This document shows positions 1-11,477 of a stretch of 64,000 nucleotides of DNA, piece after piece. Numbering within the stretch: position 1 is the first letter of the stretch; every line of letters starts with the position of its first letter. The stretch is taken from positions 4,012,704 to 4,076,703 of the forward strand of contig JAWZYU010000034.1 in the NCBI GenBank assembly GCA_038380435.1. Direction: 5' to 3'. Under the pieces are notes generated by a model, which saw nothing but the letters and a program-made list of their open reading frames with translations, ran no database searches and was not told the DNA's origin. The stretch comes from Ryuthela nishihirai (lineage: Eukaryota > Arthropoda > Arachnida > Araneae > Heptathelidae). Both the position numbers and the translations under genes were made by a program.

Positions 1-31
1 CGAAACATTTAAAGCCCTTTGATATATCTTG

Positions 32-214
32 ATTACAGAATTCAGAAAAAATATCTGGCAACGATTTTTTTAGAAATTAGTGATCTGGCAACTTTCGTGT
101 AACGTGACACGAAGGTTGCCAGATCACTAATTTCTAAAAAACAATCGTTGCCAGATATTTTTTCTGAATTCTGTAATCTACCATAGTGTTCGGATACATT
201 TTTGAGCGACTGTA
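32..214. mobile_element. Foldback (palindromic) element, left end missing
   Basis: The two halves are inverted copies meeting at a cacgtg-containing centre near 100-110. The right terminus reads ...cggatac...gagcgactg followed by TA, the terminus seen on many other copies in this window. The left terminus is replaced by unrelated sequence, so this copy is broken. There is no coding capacity; it is a non-autonomous palindrome with Tc1/mariner-like ends. Confidence 0.8.
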
Positions 215-484
215 GGTGGTCATATTATTTTGATACTAGATCGTGTGGGCTCACTCACGGAAATATTGAGCATGTGCAGTTACCGTTCACAGCAAACTGG
301 AGCGTGTGCAGTAACTGCACACGCTCCAGTTTGCTGTGAACGGTAACTGGAGCGTGTACAACTGCTGTACGCGTTCCAGATATTTTTCCTGAATTCTGTA
401 TTCATGTGACATGAAGGTTGCCAGATACTTTTTCTGAATTCTGTAATCAACCGTAGTGTTCGGATATTTTTTTGAGCGACTGTA
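215..484. mobile_element. Long-form foldback element half with 36-bp internal palindrome
   Basis: It starts with a shared block (ggtggtcatattattttga...) that abuts foldback ends elsewhere in the window. A perfect inverted repeat has arms at 277-312 and 314-349, 36 bp each, with a single-base spacer. It continues into the common arm (gaattctgtaat...ttgagcgactgta). The short open frame across it is an artefact of the palindrome. Confidence 0.75.
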
Positions 485-1070
485 TATGAGAAAAATGTCA
501 ACGCAGAATATGAACTTCAGATTCGAAGCATCAGATCATCGATAACAACATTTCGACCAAACAAATTTCAGGAAAATTATTTTCTTTTTATCTTTATTTA
601 CCACCTGAGGAACAACAAAATGTAAATGTGAACAATGTATTCTCATTTCGTGAACGTTTTAAGCGCAGCTAATGTAAATATCCTTATCTCTCTAAGTAAA
701 CGAAAGCTCTACGTTTTAAATACCAAGGAAATTAATTTCATTCATCTTTATTTATCGCTTAAAGATCAACAGCCAACTCCATCAATTAATGCACAATAAA
801 TGCTTATTTATTCAAAGTTTTAAAACCTGGGTAATGTAAATATTTTTCCCTTTCTTGGTAAATGAGAATGTCACCTGATCTACTTCCCACAATTCTACTT
901 TTCAAATCTCGAGAAAAGTTCTTTCGTTTATCTTAATTTACTTTTTAAATATCAACAACGAACTTCTTTTATGACTGCATATTTTAATGTCGTTTATTCA
1001 ATGTTTAAAGCAGATTTGTTGTGTTCTTTTACCTGTGAGAGGAGCTTTTTTTGCAAATATTGTGCTAAAT
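485..1070. repeat. AT-rich segmental duplication, copy 1
   Basis: This non-coding stretch is almost identical to 3776-4342. Copy 1 carries about 17 extra bases near 571-590. The duplication also includes the flanking foldback and the start of the minisatellite. I see no gene in it. Confidence 0.85.
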
Positions 1071-2113
1071 GACCAGGGGTAGGTATGGCCCACTACTAGG
1101 GGTGCTACCACAACGTGATCCAATTACTACATGTACTGCAAGAAATTGAGCCCAATACCAGGCATGCCGTGAGAAATTGAGCCCAGTACCAGGTATGCCG
1201 TGAGAAATTGAGCCCAGTACCAGGTAGCCGTGAGAAAGAGAGCCCAGTACCAGGTATGCCATGATATCCAGAGCCCAGTACCAGGTATGCCATGAGAAAG
1301 AGAGCCCAATACCAGGTATGCCGTGAGAAAGAGAGTCCAGTACCAGGTATGCCGTGAGGAAGAGAGTCCAGTACCAGGTATGCCGTGATAGAGTCCAGTA
1401 CCAGATATGCCGTGAGAAAGAGAGTCCAGTACCAGGTATGCCGTGAGAAAGAGAGCCCAGTACCAGGTATGCCGTGAGAAAGAGAGCCCAGTACCGGGTT
1501 TGCCGTGAGAAAGAGAGCCCAGTACCAGGTTTGCCGCAACAATTTGAGCCCAGTACCAGGTGTGTCGTGAGGAAGTGAATGCATTGCTAGGTGTGCCGCA
1601 ACAAATTGAGTCCAGTACCGGGTGTGCCATGGGGAACAGAACGCATTGCTAGGTGTGCTGCAACAAACTGAACCCAGTACCAGGTGTGCCGTGACGAAGT
1701 GAACGCAGTATTGGGTGTTCGACAACATACTGATCCCAGTATCATGTGTACCATGAGGACGTGAATGCAGTACTTGGTGTGCCGCAAGAAATTGAGCCCA
1801 GTACCAGGTGTGCCATGAGGAACAGAACGCATTGCTAGGTGTGCTGCAAGAAATTGAACCCAGTACCAGGTGTGTCATGAGGAACAGAACGCATTGCTAG
1901 GTGTGCTGCAACAAATTGAGCCCAGTACCAGGTGTGCCGTTACGAAGTGAACGCAGTATTGGGTGTTCGACAACATACTGATCCCAGTATCATGTGTACC
2001 ATGAGGAAGTGAATGCAGTACTTGGTGTGCCGCAACAAATTGAGCCCAGTAGCAGGTGTGCCATGAGGAACAGAACGCATTGCTAGGTGTGCTGCAACAA
2101 ATTGTGCCCAGTG
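1071..2113. repeat. 31-bp minisatellite, block 1
   Basis: About 33 units of roughly 31 bp are built on gagcccagtaccaggtatgc plus a variable half (cgtgagaaaga, cgcaacaaatt or cgtgaggaagtgaatgcattg types). The later part alternates unit types in a higher-order pattern. Because 31 is not a multiple of three, minus-strand frames rotate through the array and stay open; those predicted peptides are not genes. Confidence 0.92.
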
Positions 2114-2267
2114 CAGTCGCTCAAAAAAGTTTCCGAACGTTATGGTTGATTACAGAATTCAGAAAAAATATCTGGCAACGATTTTTTTAGATATTAGTGA
2201 TCTGGGAACCTTCGTGTCACGTGACACGTGACACGAAGGTTCCCAGATCACTAATATCTAAAAAACA
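2114..2267. mobile_element. Foldback element interrupting the 31-bp array
   Basis: It begins with gtcgctcaaaaaagt and runs through the usual arm to a duplicated cacgtgacacgtgacacg centre, then back through the inner arm only. The right outer arm is missing. The 31-bp array resumes just after it, so it inserted into the array. Confidence 0.75.
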
Positions 2268-2275
2268 ACATCTAA

Positions 2276-2790
2276 ATAACTAAATAACAGTGTGTTGCAA
2301 CAAACTGTGCCCAGTACCATGTGTACCATGAGGAAGTGAACAAAGTACTGGGTGTGGTGCAACAAATTGAGCCCAGTACCAGTGTGCCATGAGGAACAAA
2401 TCTCAATGCTAGGTGTGCTGCAGCAAATTGAACCTAGTACCAAGTGTTCCTTGAGGAACAGAACGTATTGTTAGGTGTGTTGCAACAAATTGAGTCCAGT
2501 GCCACGTGTGCGGCGAGGAAGTGAACGCAGTACTAGGTGTGTCACAACAAACTGATCCTCGTATCATATGTACCATGAGTAAATGAACGCAGTACTGGGT
2601 GTGCCACAACAAAGTGAGTCCAGTACCAAGTGTGAAAACGAACGCAGTACTAGATGTGCGACACTACGTGAGGAAACGAACGCAGTACTAGATGTGCGAC
2701 ACTACGTGAGGAAACGAACGCAGTACTAGATGTGCGGCAAAAAATTGAGCCAAGTACCGTGTCTGTTGTAAGGAAGTGAGATCAGTTGCG
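2276..2790. repeat. 31-bp minisatellite, block 2
   Basis: This continues the 1071-2113 array in more diverged form. Near 2635-2735 a shorter local unit (gaaacgaacgcagtactaga) repeats three times. No coding evidence. Confidence 0.85.
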
Positions 2791-2814
2791 GGGCGTTCTA
2801 GATACTACTTCCTT

Positions 2815-2935
2815 GCTGCACCATCGTACTCGGCTCACTTTTGTCACGGCACCCCCCCCCCCACGGCACACACCCCTCACGTGAGGGGGGTGTGCCCCTT
2901 TTGTCACGGCACACACCCCTCACGGGCCCAGGTGT
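2815..2935. repeat. GC-rich inverted repeat with C tract
   Basis: Two copies of gtcacggcacacacccctca-like sequence flank an inverted copy (gtgaggggggtgtgcc), and a run of about 13 C is present. It would fold into a strong hairpin centred near cacgtg. Function unknown. Confidence 0.7.
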
Positions 2936-3285
2936 TAAAATCGTGACGTCACGATAGGAGGGATCTGTTTAGTTTGCCCTGCAGCATTTCGGGTTGTGTT
3001 GTAACACGTTTTGCAGGATTTAAATTTTTTAAGTTAATGTAAGCGTCACAGTGAATTTCATTTCGGCATATTTCATTGAATGTTTACCTTACGCATTATT
3101 ATTTTATGTGCTATATTTTTTTTCCAAAAAAAATTTACCAGCAAGAATTTTCTTTCAATGATAAAGCTGATTCAATGAGCTGATTTCAATGAAAGCTGTA
3201 TTCGGAATTTCAGTTGAATATTTGTATGATTTTTTTTACTTTGGCAATATCTATTAAAAACACTTCCATGTCTTGCCTCAACATC
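2936..3285. other. Unassigned AT-rich spacer
   Basis: No tandem structure, tRNA-like box or convincing open frame is visible here. Confidence 0.5.
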
Positions 3286-3287
3286 TA

Positions 3288-3503
3288 CAGTCGCTCAAAA
3301 AAGTGTCCGAATACGACGGTTGATTACAGAATTGAGAAAAAATATCTGGCAAAGATTTTTTTTAGAAATTATTCATCTGGCTACCTTTGTGTCACATGAC
3401 ACGAAGGTTGCGAGATCACTAATTTCTAAAAAAAATCGTTGCCAGATATTTTTTCTGAATTCTGTAATCCACCGTAGTGTTCGGATACTTTTTTGAGCGA
3501 CTG
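3288..3503. mobile_element. Complete short foldback element (216 bp) with TA flanks
   Basis: This is one of the most complete copies. It starts cagtcgctcaaaaaagt and ends with the inverse, with TA on both sides (3286-3287 and 3504-3505), as expected for Tc1/mariner-type target duplication. The two halves are near-perfect inverted copies of about 100 bp, so nothing remains for a transposase gene. Confidence 0.85.
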
Positions 3504-3505
3504 TA

Positions 3506-3773
3506 GGTGGTCATATTATTTTGATACTAGATCGTGTGGGGTCACTCACAGAAATATTGAGCGTGTGCAGTTACCGTTCACTGCAAACTGGAGCGTGTGC
3601 AGTAACTGCACACGCTCCAGTTTGCTGTAAACGGTAACTGGAGCGTGTACAGTTGCTGTACACGCTCCAGATATTTTTCCTGAATTCTGTATTCACGTGA
3701 CACGAAGGTTGCCAGATACTTTTTCTGAATTCTGTAATCAACCGTAGTGTTCGGATATTTTTTTGAGCGACTG
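3506..3773. mobile_element. Long-form foldback half, duplicate of 215-484
   Basis: Same structure as 215-484 and part of the same segmental duplication. The internal palindrome carries a few mismatches. It ends ...gagcgactg followed by TA. Confidence 0.78.
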
Positions 3774-3775
3774 TA

Positions 3776-4342
3776 TATGAGAAAAATGTCAACGCAGAAT
3801 ATGAACTTCAGATTCGAAGCATCAGATCATCGATAACAACATTTCGACCAAACAAATTTCAGGAAAATTATTTACCACCTGAGGAACAACAAAATGTAAA
3901 TGTGAACAATGTATTCTCATTTCGTGAACGTTTTAAGCGCAGCTAATGTAAATATCCTTATCTCTCTAAGTAAACGAAAACTCTACGTTTTAAATACCAA
4001 GGAAATTAATTTCATTCATCTTTATTTATCGCTTAAAGATCAACAGCCAACTCCATCAATTAATGCACAATAAATGCTTATTTATTCAAAGTTTAAAACC
4101 TGGGTAATGTAAATATTTTTCCCTTTCTTGGTAAATGAGAATGTCACCTGATCTACTTCCCACAATTCTACTTTTCAAATCTCGAGAAAAGTTCTTTCGT
4201 TTATCTTAATTTACTTTTTAAATATCAACAACGAACTTCTTTTATGACTGCATATTTTAATGTCGTTTATTCAATGTTTAAAGCAGATTTGTTGTGTTCT
4301 TTTACCTGTGAGAGGAGCTTTTTTTGCAAATATTGTGCTAAA
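3776..4342. repeat. AT-rich segmental duplication, copy 2
   Basis: Near-identical to 485-1070, with about a 17-base deletion near 3865 and a one-base difference near 4090. The offset between copies changes from 3291 to about 3273 for this reason. Confidence 0.85.
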
Positions 4343-5240
4343 TGACCAGGGGTAGGTATGGCCCACTACTAGGGGTGCTACCACAACGTGATCCAATTAC
4401 TACATGTACTGCAAGAAATTGAGCCCAGTACCAGGCATGCCGTGAGAAATTGAGCCCAGTACCAGGTATGCCGTGAGAAATTGAGCCCAGTACCAGGTAT
4501 GCCGTGAGAAAGAGAGCCCAATTCCAGGTATGCCGTGAGAAAGAGTGTCCAGTACCAGGTATGCCGTGAGAAAGAGAGTCCAGTACCAGGTATGCCGTGA
4601 GAAAGAGAGTCCAGTACCAGGTATGCCGTGAGAAAGAGAGTCCAGTACCAGGTATGCCGTGAGAAAGAGAGTCCAGTATCAGGTATGCCGTGAGGAAGAG
4701 AGCCCAGTATCAGGTATGCCGTGAGAAAGAGAGCCCAGTACCAGGTATGCCGCAACAATTTGAGCCAGTACCAGGTGTGCCGTGAGAAAGAGAGCACAGT
4801 ACTAGGTTTGCCGGAACAGTTTGAGCCCAGTACCAGGTGTGCCGTGAGGAATTGAATGCATTGCTAGGTGTGCCGCAACAAATTGAGACCAGTACCATGT
4901 GTGCCGTGAGGAAGTGAATGCATTGCTAGGTGTGCCGCAACAAACTGAGCCCAGTACCAGGTGTGACGTGAGAAAGAGAGCCCAGTACCAGGTGTGCCGC
5001 AACAATTTGAGCCCAGTACCACGTGTGCCGTGAGGGAGTGAATGCACTGCTAGGTGTACCGCAACAAATTGAGCCCAGTATCAGGTGTGCCGTAAGAAGA
5101 GAGCACAGTACCAGGTTTCCCGCAACAATTTGAGCCCAGTACAAGGTGTGCCGTGAGGAAGTGAATGCATTGCTAGGTGTGCCGCAACAAATTGAGACCA
5201 GTACCAGGTGTGCCGTGAGAAAGAGAGCCCAGTACCAGGT
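4343..5240. repeat. 31-bp minisatellite, block 3
   Basis: About 29 units of the same family as 1071-2113. The first units align with block 1 because of the segmental duplication, then the unit order diverges. The array stops abruptly at the 35-bp array. Confidence 0.9.
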
Positions 5241-5535
5241 TTTTCGAATATTTCATACTTTCTTCATATGTATGAGTTTCGAATATTTCATACTTTCTTC
5301 AAATGTATGAGCTTCGAATATTTCATACTTTCTTCATATGTATGAGTTTCGAATATTTCATACTTTCTTCATATGCGTGAGTATATCATAGTCGAATATA
5401 GTATATATATGTATGAAAATATTCATAGTCGAATATTTCATCCTTTCTTTATATGTATGAGTTTCGAATATTTCATACTTTCTTCATTTGTATGAATTTC
5501 GAATATTTCATCCTTTCTTCATATGTATGAGTTTG
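5241..5535. repeat. 35-bp AT-rich tandem repeat
   Basis: About seven or eight units of 35 bp are built on tttcgaatatttcatacttt plus cttcatatgtatgag. One unit near 5380-5430 is scrambled with tatata sequence. Confidence 0.9.
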
Positions 5536-6189
5536 AAGTTTGCAATTTGTTTAAAGAGAACATTTTTCGTCTGTAATAACAACATTCACTCTGCAAAATT
5601 ATAAACGAGATAGAAAACAACTTTTAAAGCCAAACCTGAACTGAAAGGTTTTTAATAAGGGGAATAAAATGATTTGCTAAATAAATAAAATTTTGATTCA
5701 GGTGAATTTTTTTCGGCTTGCATTACTAGTTAGTGCTGTTATCAAACTTTGCAATTCAATTCTTGTATATTTTCTTCTTGGGAGTAATTTGACGTTAAGT
5801 AGGACCTTGTTCAAGAGTGTATTCACGAAATGACCAAACTCATTCTAAGACAGAATTTCGCGCATATTTTATATTTATGGCAAAAGAGGAAAACATTCAA
5901 TCAATCTGGTTGACTCGTGCTCTAACAGGGAAGGCGGAATTCTTTGGTGACTTAAAAGCGAGACACGTGGATTGCTTTTCACCTCGTTTTCCAAAAAAAA
6001 AGCGAACTAAAGTTTTTATTTTGTTGTCTCTCCCTTTTCGTAAACTTTCAACTTTTCTTATTTTCAGACCCAAATTAAAATTTTTCTTTTAGGTTCGATA
6101 GATTTTGACGAAATATTACAATTAGTGATTTTCGAATATCCGAAAAATGGGAAAAAAATGATGTCCCATTGCCCATCCCTCTCCCATCT
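5536..6189. other. Unassigned AT-rich region
   Basis: A 91-codon plus-strand frame at 5817-6092 begins with GTG rather than ATG and has a basic, low-complexity end. I do not recognise it and do not call a gene. Confidence 0.4.
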
Positions 6190-6804
6190 AGATAGCCCTG
6201 GCTCAGTACCAGGTATTCCACGAGAGAGTGAGCTCAGTGCCAGATGTTCCGTGAGGAAGTGAGCCCAGTACTAGATTTGCTGCCACAAAATGACCCAGTA
6301 CTAGGTGTGCCGCAACAAAATGAGCCCAGTAACAGGTGTGCCACGATGAAGTGAGCCCAATACCAGGTGTGCCCACAAGGAAGTGAACCCAACCAGGTGT
6401 GCCACGAGGAAATGAGCCCAGTACTAGGTGTGCTGCAACAAAATGAGCCCAGTACCAGGTGTGTCACGGGGAAGTGAGCCCAGTATCAGGTGTGTCACGG
6501 GGAAGTGAGCCCAGTATCAGGTGTGTCACGGGGAAGTGAGCCCAGTATCAGGTGTGCCACAACAAATTGAGCCCAGTATCAGGTGTGCCACAACAAATTG
6601 AGCCCAGTATCAGGTGTGACACAACAATCAGTATTGAGTCCAGTACCAGATGTGCTGCAACAACCAGTATTGAGCCAAGTACCAGGTGTGTCACGAGGAA
6701 GTGAGCCGACTACTAGTTGCGCTGTGACAAAATGTCCTAGTACTAGATGTGCCACAACAAATTGAGCCCAGTACCAGTGTGCGACAAGGAAGTTAGTCCA
6801 GTAC
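6190..6804. repeat. 31-bp minisatellite, block 4 (diverged)
   Basis: About 20 units share the gagcccagtaccaggtgtgcc core with the 1-5 kb blocks. A short stretch at 6467-6560 repeats one unit (cacggggaagtgagcccagt) three times, indicating recent local expansion. Confidence 0.88.
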
Positions 6805-7105
6805 TAACGGCTCTGAGAAGTTTAGCGGAAGGACGCCCATTGGGCGGCTGTTGGGAGACAGGTGACTTCTCGTCAAAGCCATCTGGCGTGTTCTTCATTC
6901 CACGTAGCTCTCCCGCACACGGTACCACGGCTTTATGTCCCATCTGACGGACGGCGGCCTTTCTCACCCATCGATATCCCCTACTGACCCAGGGCGTGGT
7001 GGAGGGTTTGCGGAGATAAATATCAACGCTGGACCAAGTAGTACTGAAACATGGGAACTAGAGATTACGGGTTTGGCGCGCTGCCAACTGAGCCAAGCGT
7101 TCGCG
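6805..7105 (-). mobile_element. Old tRNA-derived SINE copy
   Basis: It is a diverged copy of the SINE family on the minus strand. Recognisable pieces are the ctgttgggagacag block, the ctctcccgcacacgg block, acggacggcggcctttc, and the tRNA-like head with its anti-sense B box near 7045-7060. It is more diverged than most copies here and lacks the usual tail. Confidence 0.75.
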
Positions 7106-7810
7106 CCATTTTAAGTGAAGCTAATGTAAGTGTGGTGCGCACATTTGTTCAAAATGTGGATACGACTGTTTGGCACGAAAAGTCTAAACCGCCATTATCT
7201 TCAGCCACTACTGCCTTTTCTCCATTGCCTCCGTTTTGGTGTTCGGTTCAGACACGAGAATGAACACCTCCACCAGAACAGAGACCCTACAACATGGTCC
7301 GGTGAGCCCCGGATGGCAGGGGGCCTACGTGACCTGTTGTAAACAACCCGCGCCAGATGGGTCGAGAATTCGCACCTCGACCTGCACAGTCCAATGAGCA
7401 GCGTCCACGCATAGCCGGTGGGTGACCTTTCTGCCAGGATTCGAGAGAAGGTGAGGCAGAAAAAGTGAGCAAAAGTTTAATTTCATCTCTGAACTACGAG
7501 GAGAAGGACGTGTGGCAAGTTTTTCCTGCGAGTAAAAAGAGCAGAACCGGACGAGGGCACGTATGCGAGGTGTAGCTGAGGAGTGAGCAGCACAGACACC
7601 CAAATACCTGCAGTGCACGAACTAATGGTGGCAGCACGGCTAACGGCTGTGCATATCTTTTGGCCCGCCTGAACTGAACGAGGAAAGGGTCGAATTTATT
7701 CCGATCTGATTTTCCCACGTGAAATTAGTGCAAATTGTCGCCGCCACGCTGCTCCTAGATGAGCTGAGAAACTGTTTGCTCCCGCCAGCCTCTCGAGCGT
7801 TTTCTCGTAC
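7106..7810. other. Unassigned higher-GC segment
   Basis: GC content is higher than in neighbouring spacers and several short frames are open on both strands (for example 7325-7618 minus). None shows a recognisable domain. The frame running into the 33-bp array at 7719 starts with GTG, so its hydrophobic N-terminus is not evidence for a secreted protein. Confidence 0.4.
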
Positions 7811-9716
7811 TCACGAGTTTGGAACTGGCTTATTGCATGCCACTCACGAGTTTGGAACTGGCTTATTGCATGCTACTCACGAGTTTGGAACTGGCTTATT
7901 GCATGCTACTCACGAGTTTGGAACTGGCTCATTGCATGCCACTCACCAGTTTGGAACTAGCTCATTCATGCCACTCACGAGTTTGGAACTGGATTATTGC
8001 ATGCAACTCACGAGTTTGGAACTAGCTCATTGCATGCACTCATGAGTTTGGAACTGGCTTATTGCATGCCACTCACGAGTTTGGAACTGGCTCATGGCAG
8101 GCAACTGACGAGTTTGGAACTGACATATTGCATACCACTCACGAGTTTGGAACTGGTTCATTGCATGCCACTCACGAGTTTGGAACTGGCATATTGCATG
8201 CAACTCACGAGTTTGGAACTGGCTTATTGCATGTTACTCACGAGTTTGGAACTGGCTCATTGCATGCCACTCACGAGTTTGGAACTGGCTCATTGCATGC
8301 AACTCACGAGTTTGGAACTGGCATATTGCATGCCACTCACGAGTTTGGAACTGGCTTATTGCATGCTACTCACGAGTTTGGAACTGGCTCATTGCATGCC
8401 ACTGACGAGTTTGCAACTGGCTTATTGCATGCAACTCTTGGAACTAGCTCATTGCATGCCACTCACGAGTTTGGAACTAGCTCATTGCATGCCACTCACG
8501 AGTTTGGAATTGGTTCATTGCATGCCGCTCACGAGTTTGGAACTGGCTCATTGCATGCCACTCACGAGTTTGGAACTGGCTCATTGCATGCAACTCACGA
8601 GTTTGGAACTGGCATATTGCATGCCACTCACGAGTTTGGAACTGGCTTATTGCATGCTATTCACGAGTTTGGAACTGGCTTATTGCATGCCACTCACGAG
8701 TTTGGAACTGGCTTATTGCATGTTACCCACGAGTTTGGAACTAGCTCATTGCATGCCACTCACGAGATTGGAACTGGCTTATTGCATGCCACTGACGAGT
8801 TTGCAACTGGCTTATTGCATGCAACTCTTGGAACTAGCTCATTGCATGCCACTCACGAGTTTGGAACTAGCTCATTGCATGCCACTCGCGAGTTTGGAAT
8901 TGGTTCATTGCATGCCGCTCACGAGTTTGGAACTGGCTTATTGCATGCCACTCACGAGTTTGGAACTGGCTCATTGCATGCTACTCAAGAGTTTGGAACT
9001 GGTTCATTGCACGCCACTCACGAGTTTGCAACTGGCTTATTGCATGCCACTCACGAGTTTGCAACTGGCTTATTGCATGTTACCCACGAGTTTGGAACTA
9101 GCTCATTGCATGCCACTCACGAGATTGGAACTGGCTTATTGCATGCCACTCACGAGTTTGGAACTGGCTTATTGCATGCTACTCATGAGTTTGGAACTGG
9201 CTCATTGCATGCCACTCACGAGTTTGGAACTGGCTTATTGCATGCTACTCATGAGTTTGGAACTAGCTCATTGCATGCCACTCACGAGTTTGGAACTGGC
9301 TTATTGCATGCCACTCACGAGTTTGGAACTAGCTCATTGCATGCCACTCACGAGTTTGGAACTGGCTCATTGCATGCCACTCACGAGTTTGGAACTGGCT
9401 CATTGCATGCCACTCACCAGTTTGGAACTAGCTCATTGCATGCTACTCACGATTTTGGAACTGGCTTATTGCATGCTACTCACGAGTTTGGAACTGGCTC
9501 ATTGCATGCCACTCACGAGTTTGGAACTGGCTCATTGCATGCCACTCACGAGTTTGGAACTGGCTCATTGCATGCCACTCACGAGTTTGGAACTGGCTCA
9601 TTGCATGCCACTCACGAGTTTGGAACTGGCTCATTGCATGCCACTCACGAGTTTGGAACTGGCTCATTGCATGCCACTCACGAGTTTGGAACTGGCTCAT
9701 TGCATGCCACTCACTA
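7811..9716. repeat. 33-bp minisatellite
   Basis: About 58 units of 33 bp are built on cactcacgagtttggaactg plus gctcattgcatgc. As 33 is a multiple of three and the unit has no stop in two plus-strand frames, frames of 602 and 551 codons encode 11-residue repeats (LTSLELAHCMP-like or THEFGTGSLHA-like). A higher-order duplication places the same irregular block at 8397-8547 and 8788-8938. The last units are nearly identical. I regard it as non-coding. Confidence 0.92.
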
Positions 9717-10106
9717 AATTTCCCTCAAAGGAAGGGACCTCGCCAAGGGCGCCTGTAAAGAAAGCTAACGAAGAGTATGTTAATCGAATGTGTGACTTTG
9801 ATTGAAAAAGTATGTTAAATAAATGTTGATTTTTATATGTAATTGCTCTTGGTTGAAATATCTGCATATGTGTACCATCCTAATGTTTGTTCTGGGAGCC
9901 ATCCTCAGACAGGCTACAGGGAAGGAAGTCGGCTACTGATGTTGTACTGCCTCTAAAATACTCAGAGGTGGTTACAACATAAGTATTTTTCACTCTTTGT
10001 TAAAGAGAATTCCACTCGATCGAGATTCGACGACTCTGCTTTTCAAACATGAAGGGAAGTTATGTCTTTTTCCCTTCCTTTACTACTTAAAAAACAACAC
10101 AAATTC
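9717..10106. other. Unique spacer with AATAAA
   Basis: The 602-codon frame leaves the array, encodes about 30 non-repetitive residues and stops at about 9805. A polyadenylation-type AATAAA lies at 9818-9823. This arrangement could be chance; no upstream gene start supports a real transcript. Confidence 0.35.
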
Positions 10107-10315
10107 GTTCTATGGTTTAGTTTGTTTTACCTCTGAGCGGCAATTTGTTTCGATCAGTGGGCTAAATGGTCAGGTCGCGAAGACCCCGAGGACTCAGAGA
10201 AGGTTGGGGGAGGGGACCCACTGGAACAGCTATTGGGAGACAGATAGTAGCCTCCCGTCAAGGCCATCCAGCTTGTTCTTTAACGTGCACAGAGTTTGGC
10301 CGTAACCTACGAGAC
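10107..10315 (-). mobile_element. SINE fragment (3' body)
   Basis: It holds the tail and body of the SINE in reverse: ttgttttacctctgagcgg, the ggggacccactggaacag block and ccatccagcttgttctttaa. The tRNA-like head is absent, so it is 5'-truncated. Confidence 0.8.
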
Positions 10316-11270
10316 TCAAGGCCTTTGCAGTCTAAATTGACGTCACATCCGGTGGATCTACAGTGCTTCCTGCGCACATAGTATTACCGTCGCAAATCGA
10401 GCAACTTTTTTATAAGATCGGTGGGCATTTTTGTTTGATACTGTGCTCAAAAACTGATTGACATAGTATGATTATATTGTATATATATACATTAATGTCA
10501 TATTTCTATGGCAAACTTTAAAATAAGGAAGACGTTGAAACTAAAATAAAACTTTATTTGTAATTGTGCTAAATTGATGATTGAAAATGCAGAGTAATCG
10601 TTGTTTAACGTTCTCTGAACATGTATAACGATATATAAATTACCATAATCGGTTCTACATATAATTACAATGACATAATATGTTTAAAAATAAGGTAAAA
10701 TGCGAATAATTACTCGGTTATATATTAACAGAAATAAAATCATTCCTTCACATATTTTTCCTAATAAATGCTGTCAATAATTGATCCAGTTTTTATACCA
10801 TTGATAATACAATCATGACATATAAATTGTTATGGAAAACTAGTGTGTTATATTAAAAGGAAAAAGACACAAAAATTCTTCAGAACAACTTTATTGACAA
10901 ATGTGAACTCCAAATTAATGATATACTGTAATAGCTTTAACTGTAAAAATTGCAGTTATGATTTAATGGAAATACTTTTTCTTAGTAATTAGACTGAATT
11001 TATAGAACATGGATACAAAATTTCGATGGAATACATATTCAGAAACTAGCAGGAAAAGTGCATCTAAACTTTACAAACTACAATTTACTGCAAGCACATA
11101 CACATTTTGGTTTACAAAGCTACCTGTAAATCTATGACTTAAGATTTGATAATATATCGCTCAACTAACCTCCCAAATGTAAAGAAAATAGTCTCTAATC
11201 AATCTTCGATTGTTAAAAATACAATTCTATGCAGCCTGGTAAAGAAAGATTAAATCATTTAGGTATACAT
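10316..11270. other. AT-rich non-coding region
   Basis: It has many poly-A and poly-T tracts and no frame of note. A short aaataaaactttattt palindrome sits near 10543. Nothing else is assigned. Confidence 0.5.
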
Positions 11271-11404
11271 CTTTCCAGTTATAAGCCAGTGGTGTAAGAC
11301 CACTAAACTAACAGACTCTGCCTTTTTTACACTAATAGAACTTATTAGTTTAGTGGTCTTAGAACACTGTGGCCTATACCTGGAGAGATTGGTTCAAATC
11401 CCAC
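11270..11404. repeat. Imperfect foldback with B-box-like end
   Basis: A perfect 17-bp inverted repeat has arms at 11295-11311 and 11345-11361. Weaker pairing extends it to about 43 nt per arm. The right flank carries ggttcaaatcc at 11391-11401, which fits a Pol III B box. It could be a degraded inverted pair of tRNA-derived sequences. Confidence 0.55.
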
Positions 11405-11477
11405 ATGCCAACAAAACTATTAATTTCAAAGCCAAGTGGTTTTTCTATTTAACATATACAGTGGAATTCTATTAATT

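Noticed and set aside
280..501. 73-residue protein found twice (also 3571-3792)
   Set aside because: It is a translation across the foldback palindrome and is duplicated with it.
7719..7800. Signal-peptide-like start before the 33-bp array
   Set aside because: The frame begins with GTG, not ATG, and moves straight into the satellite.
7997..9805. A 602-codon and a 551-codon repetitive protein
   Set aside because: The 33-bp unit is free of stops in two plus frames, so both are expected by period. There is no ATG-led unique N-terminus and the short unique end is not recognisable.
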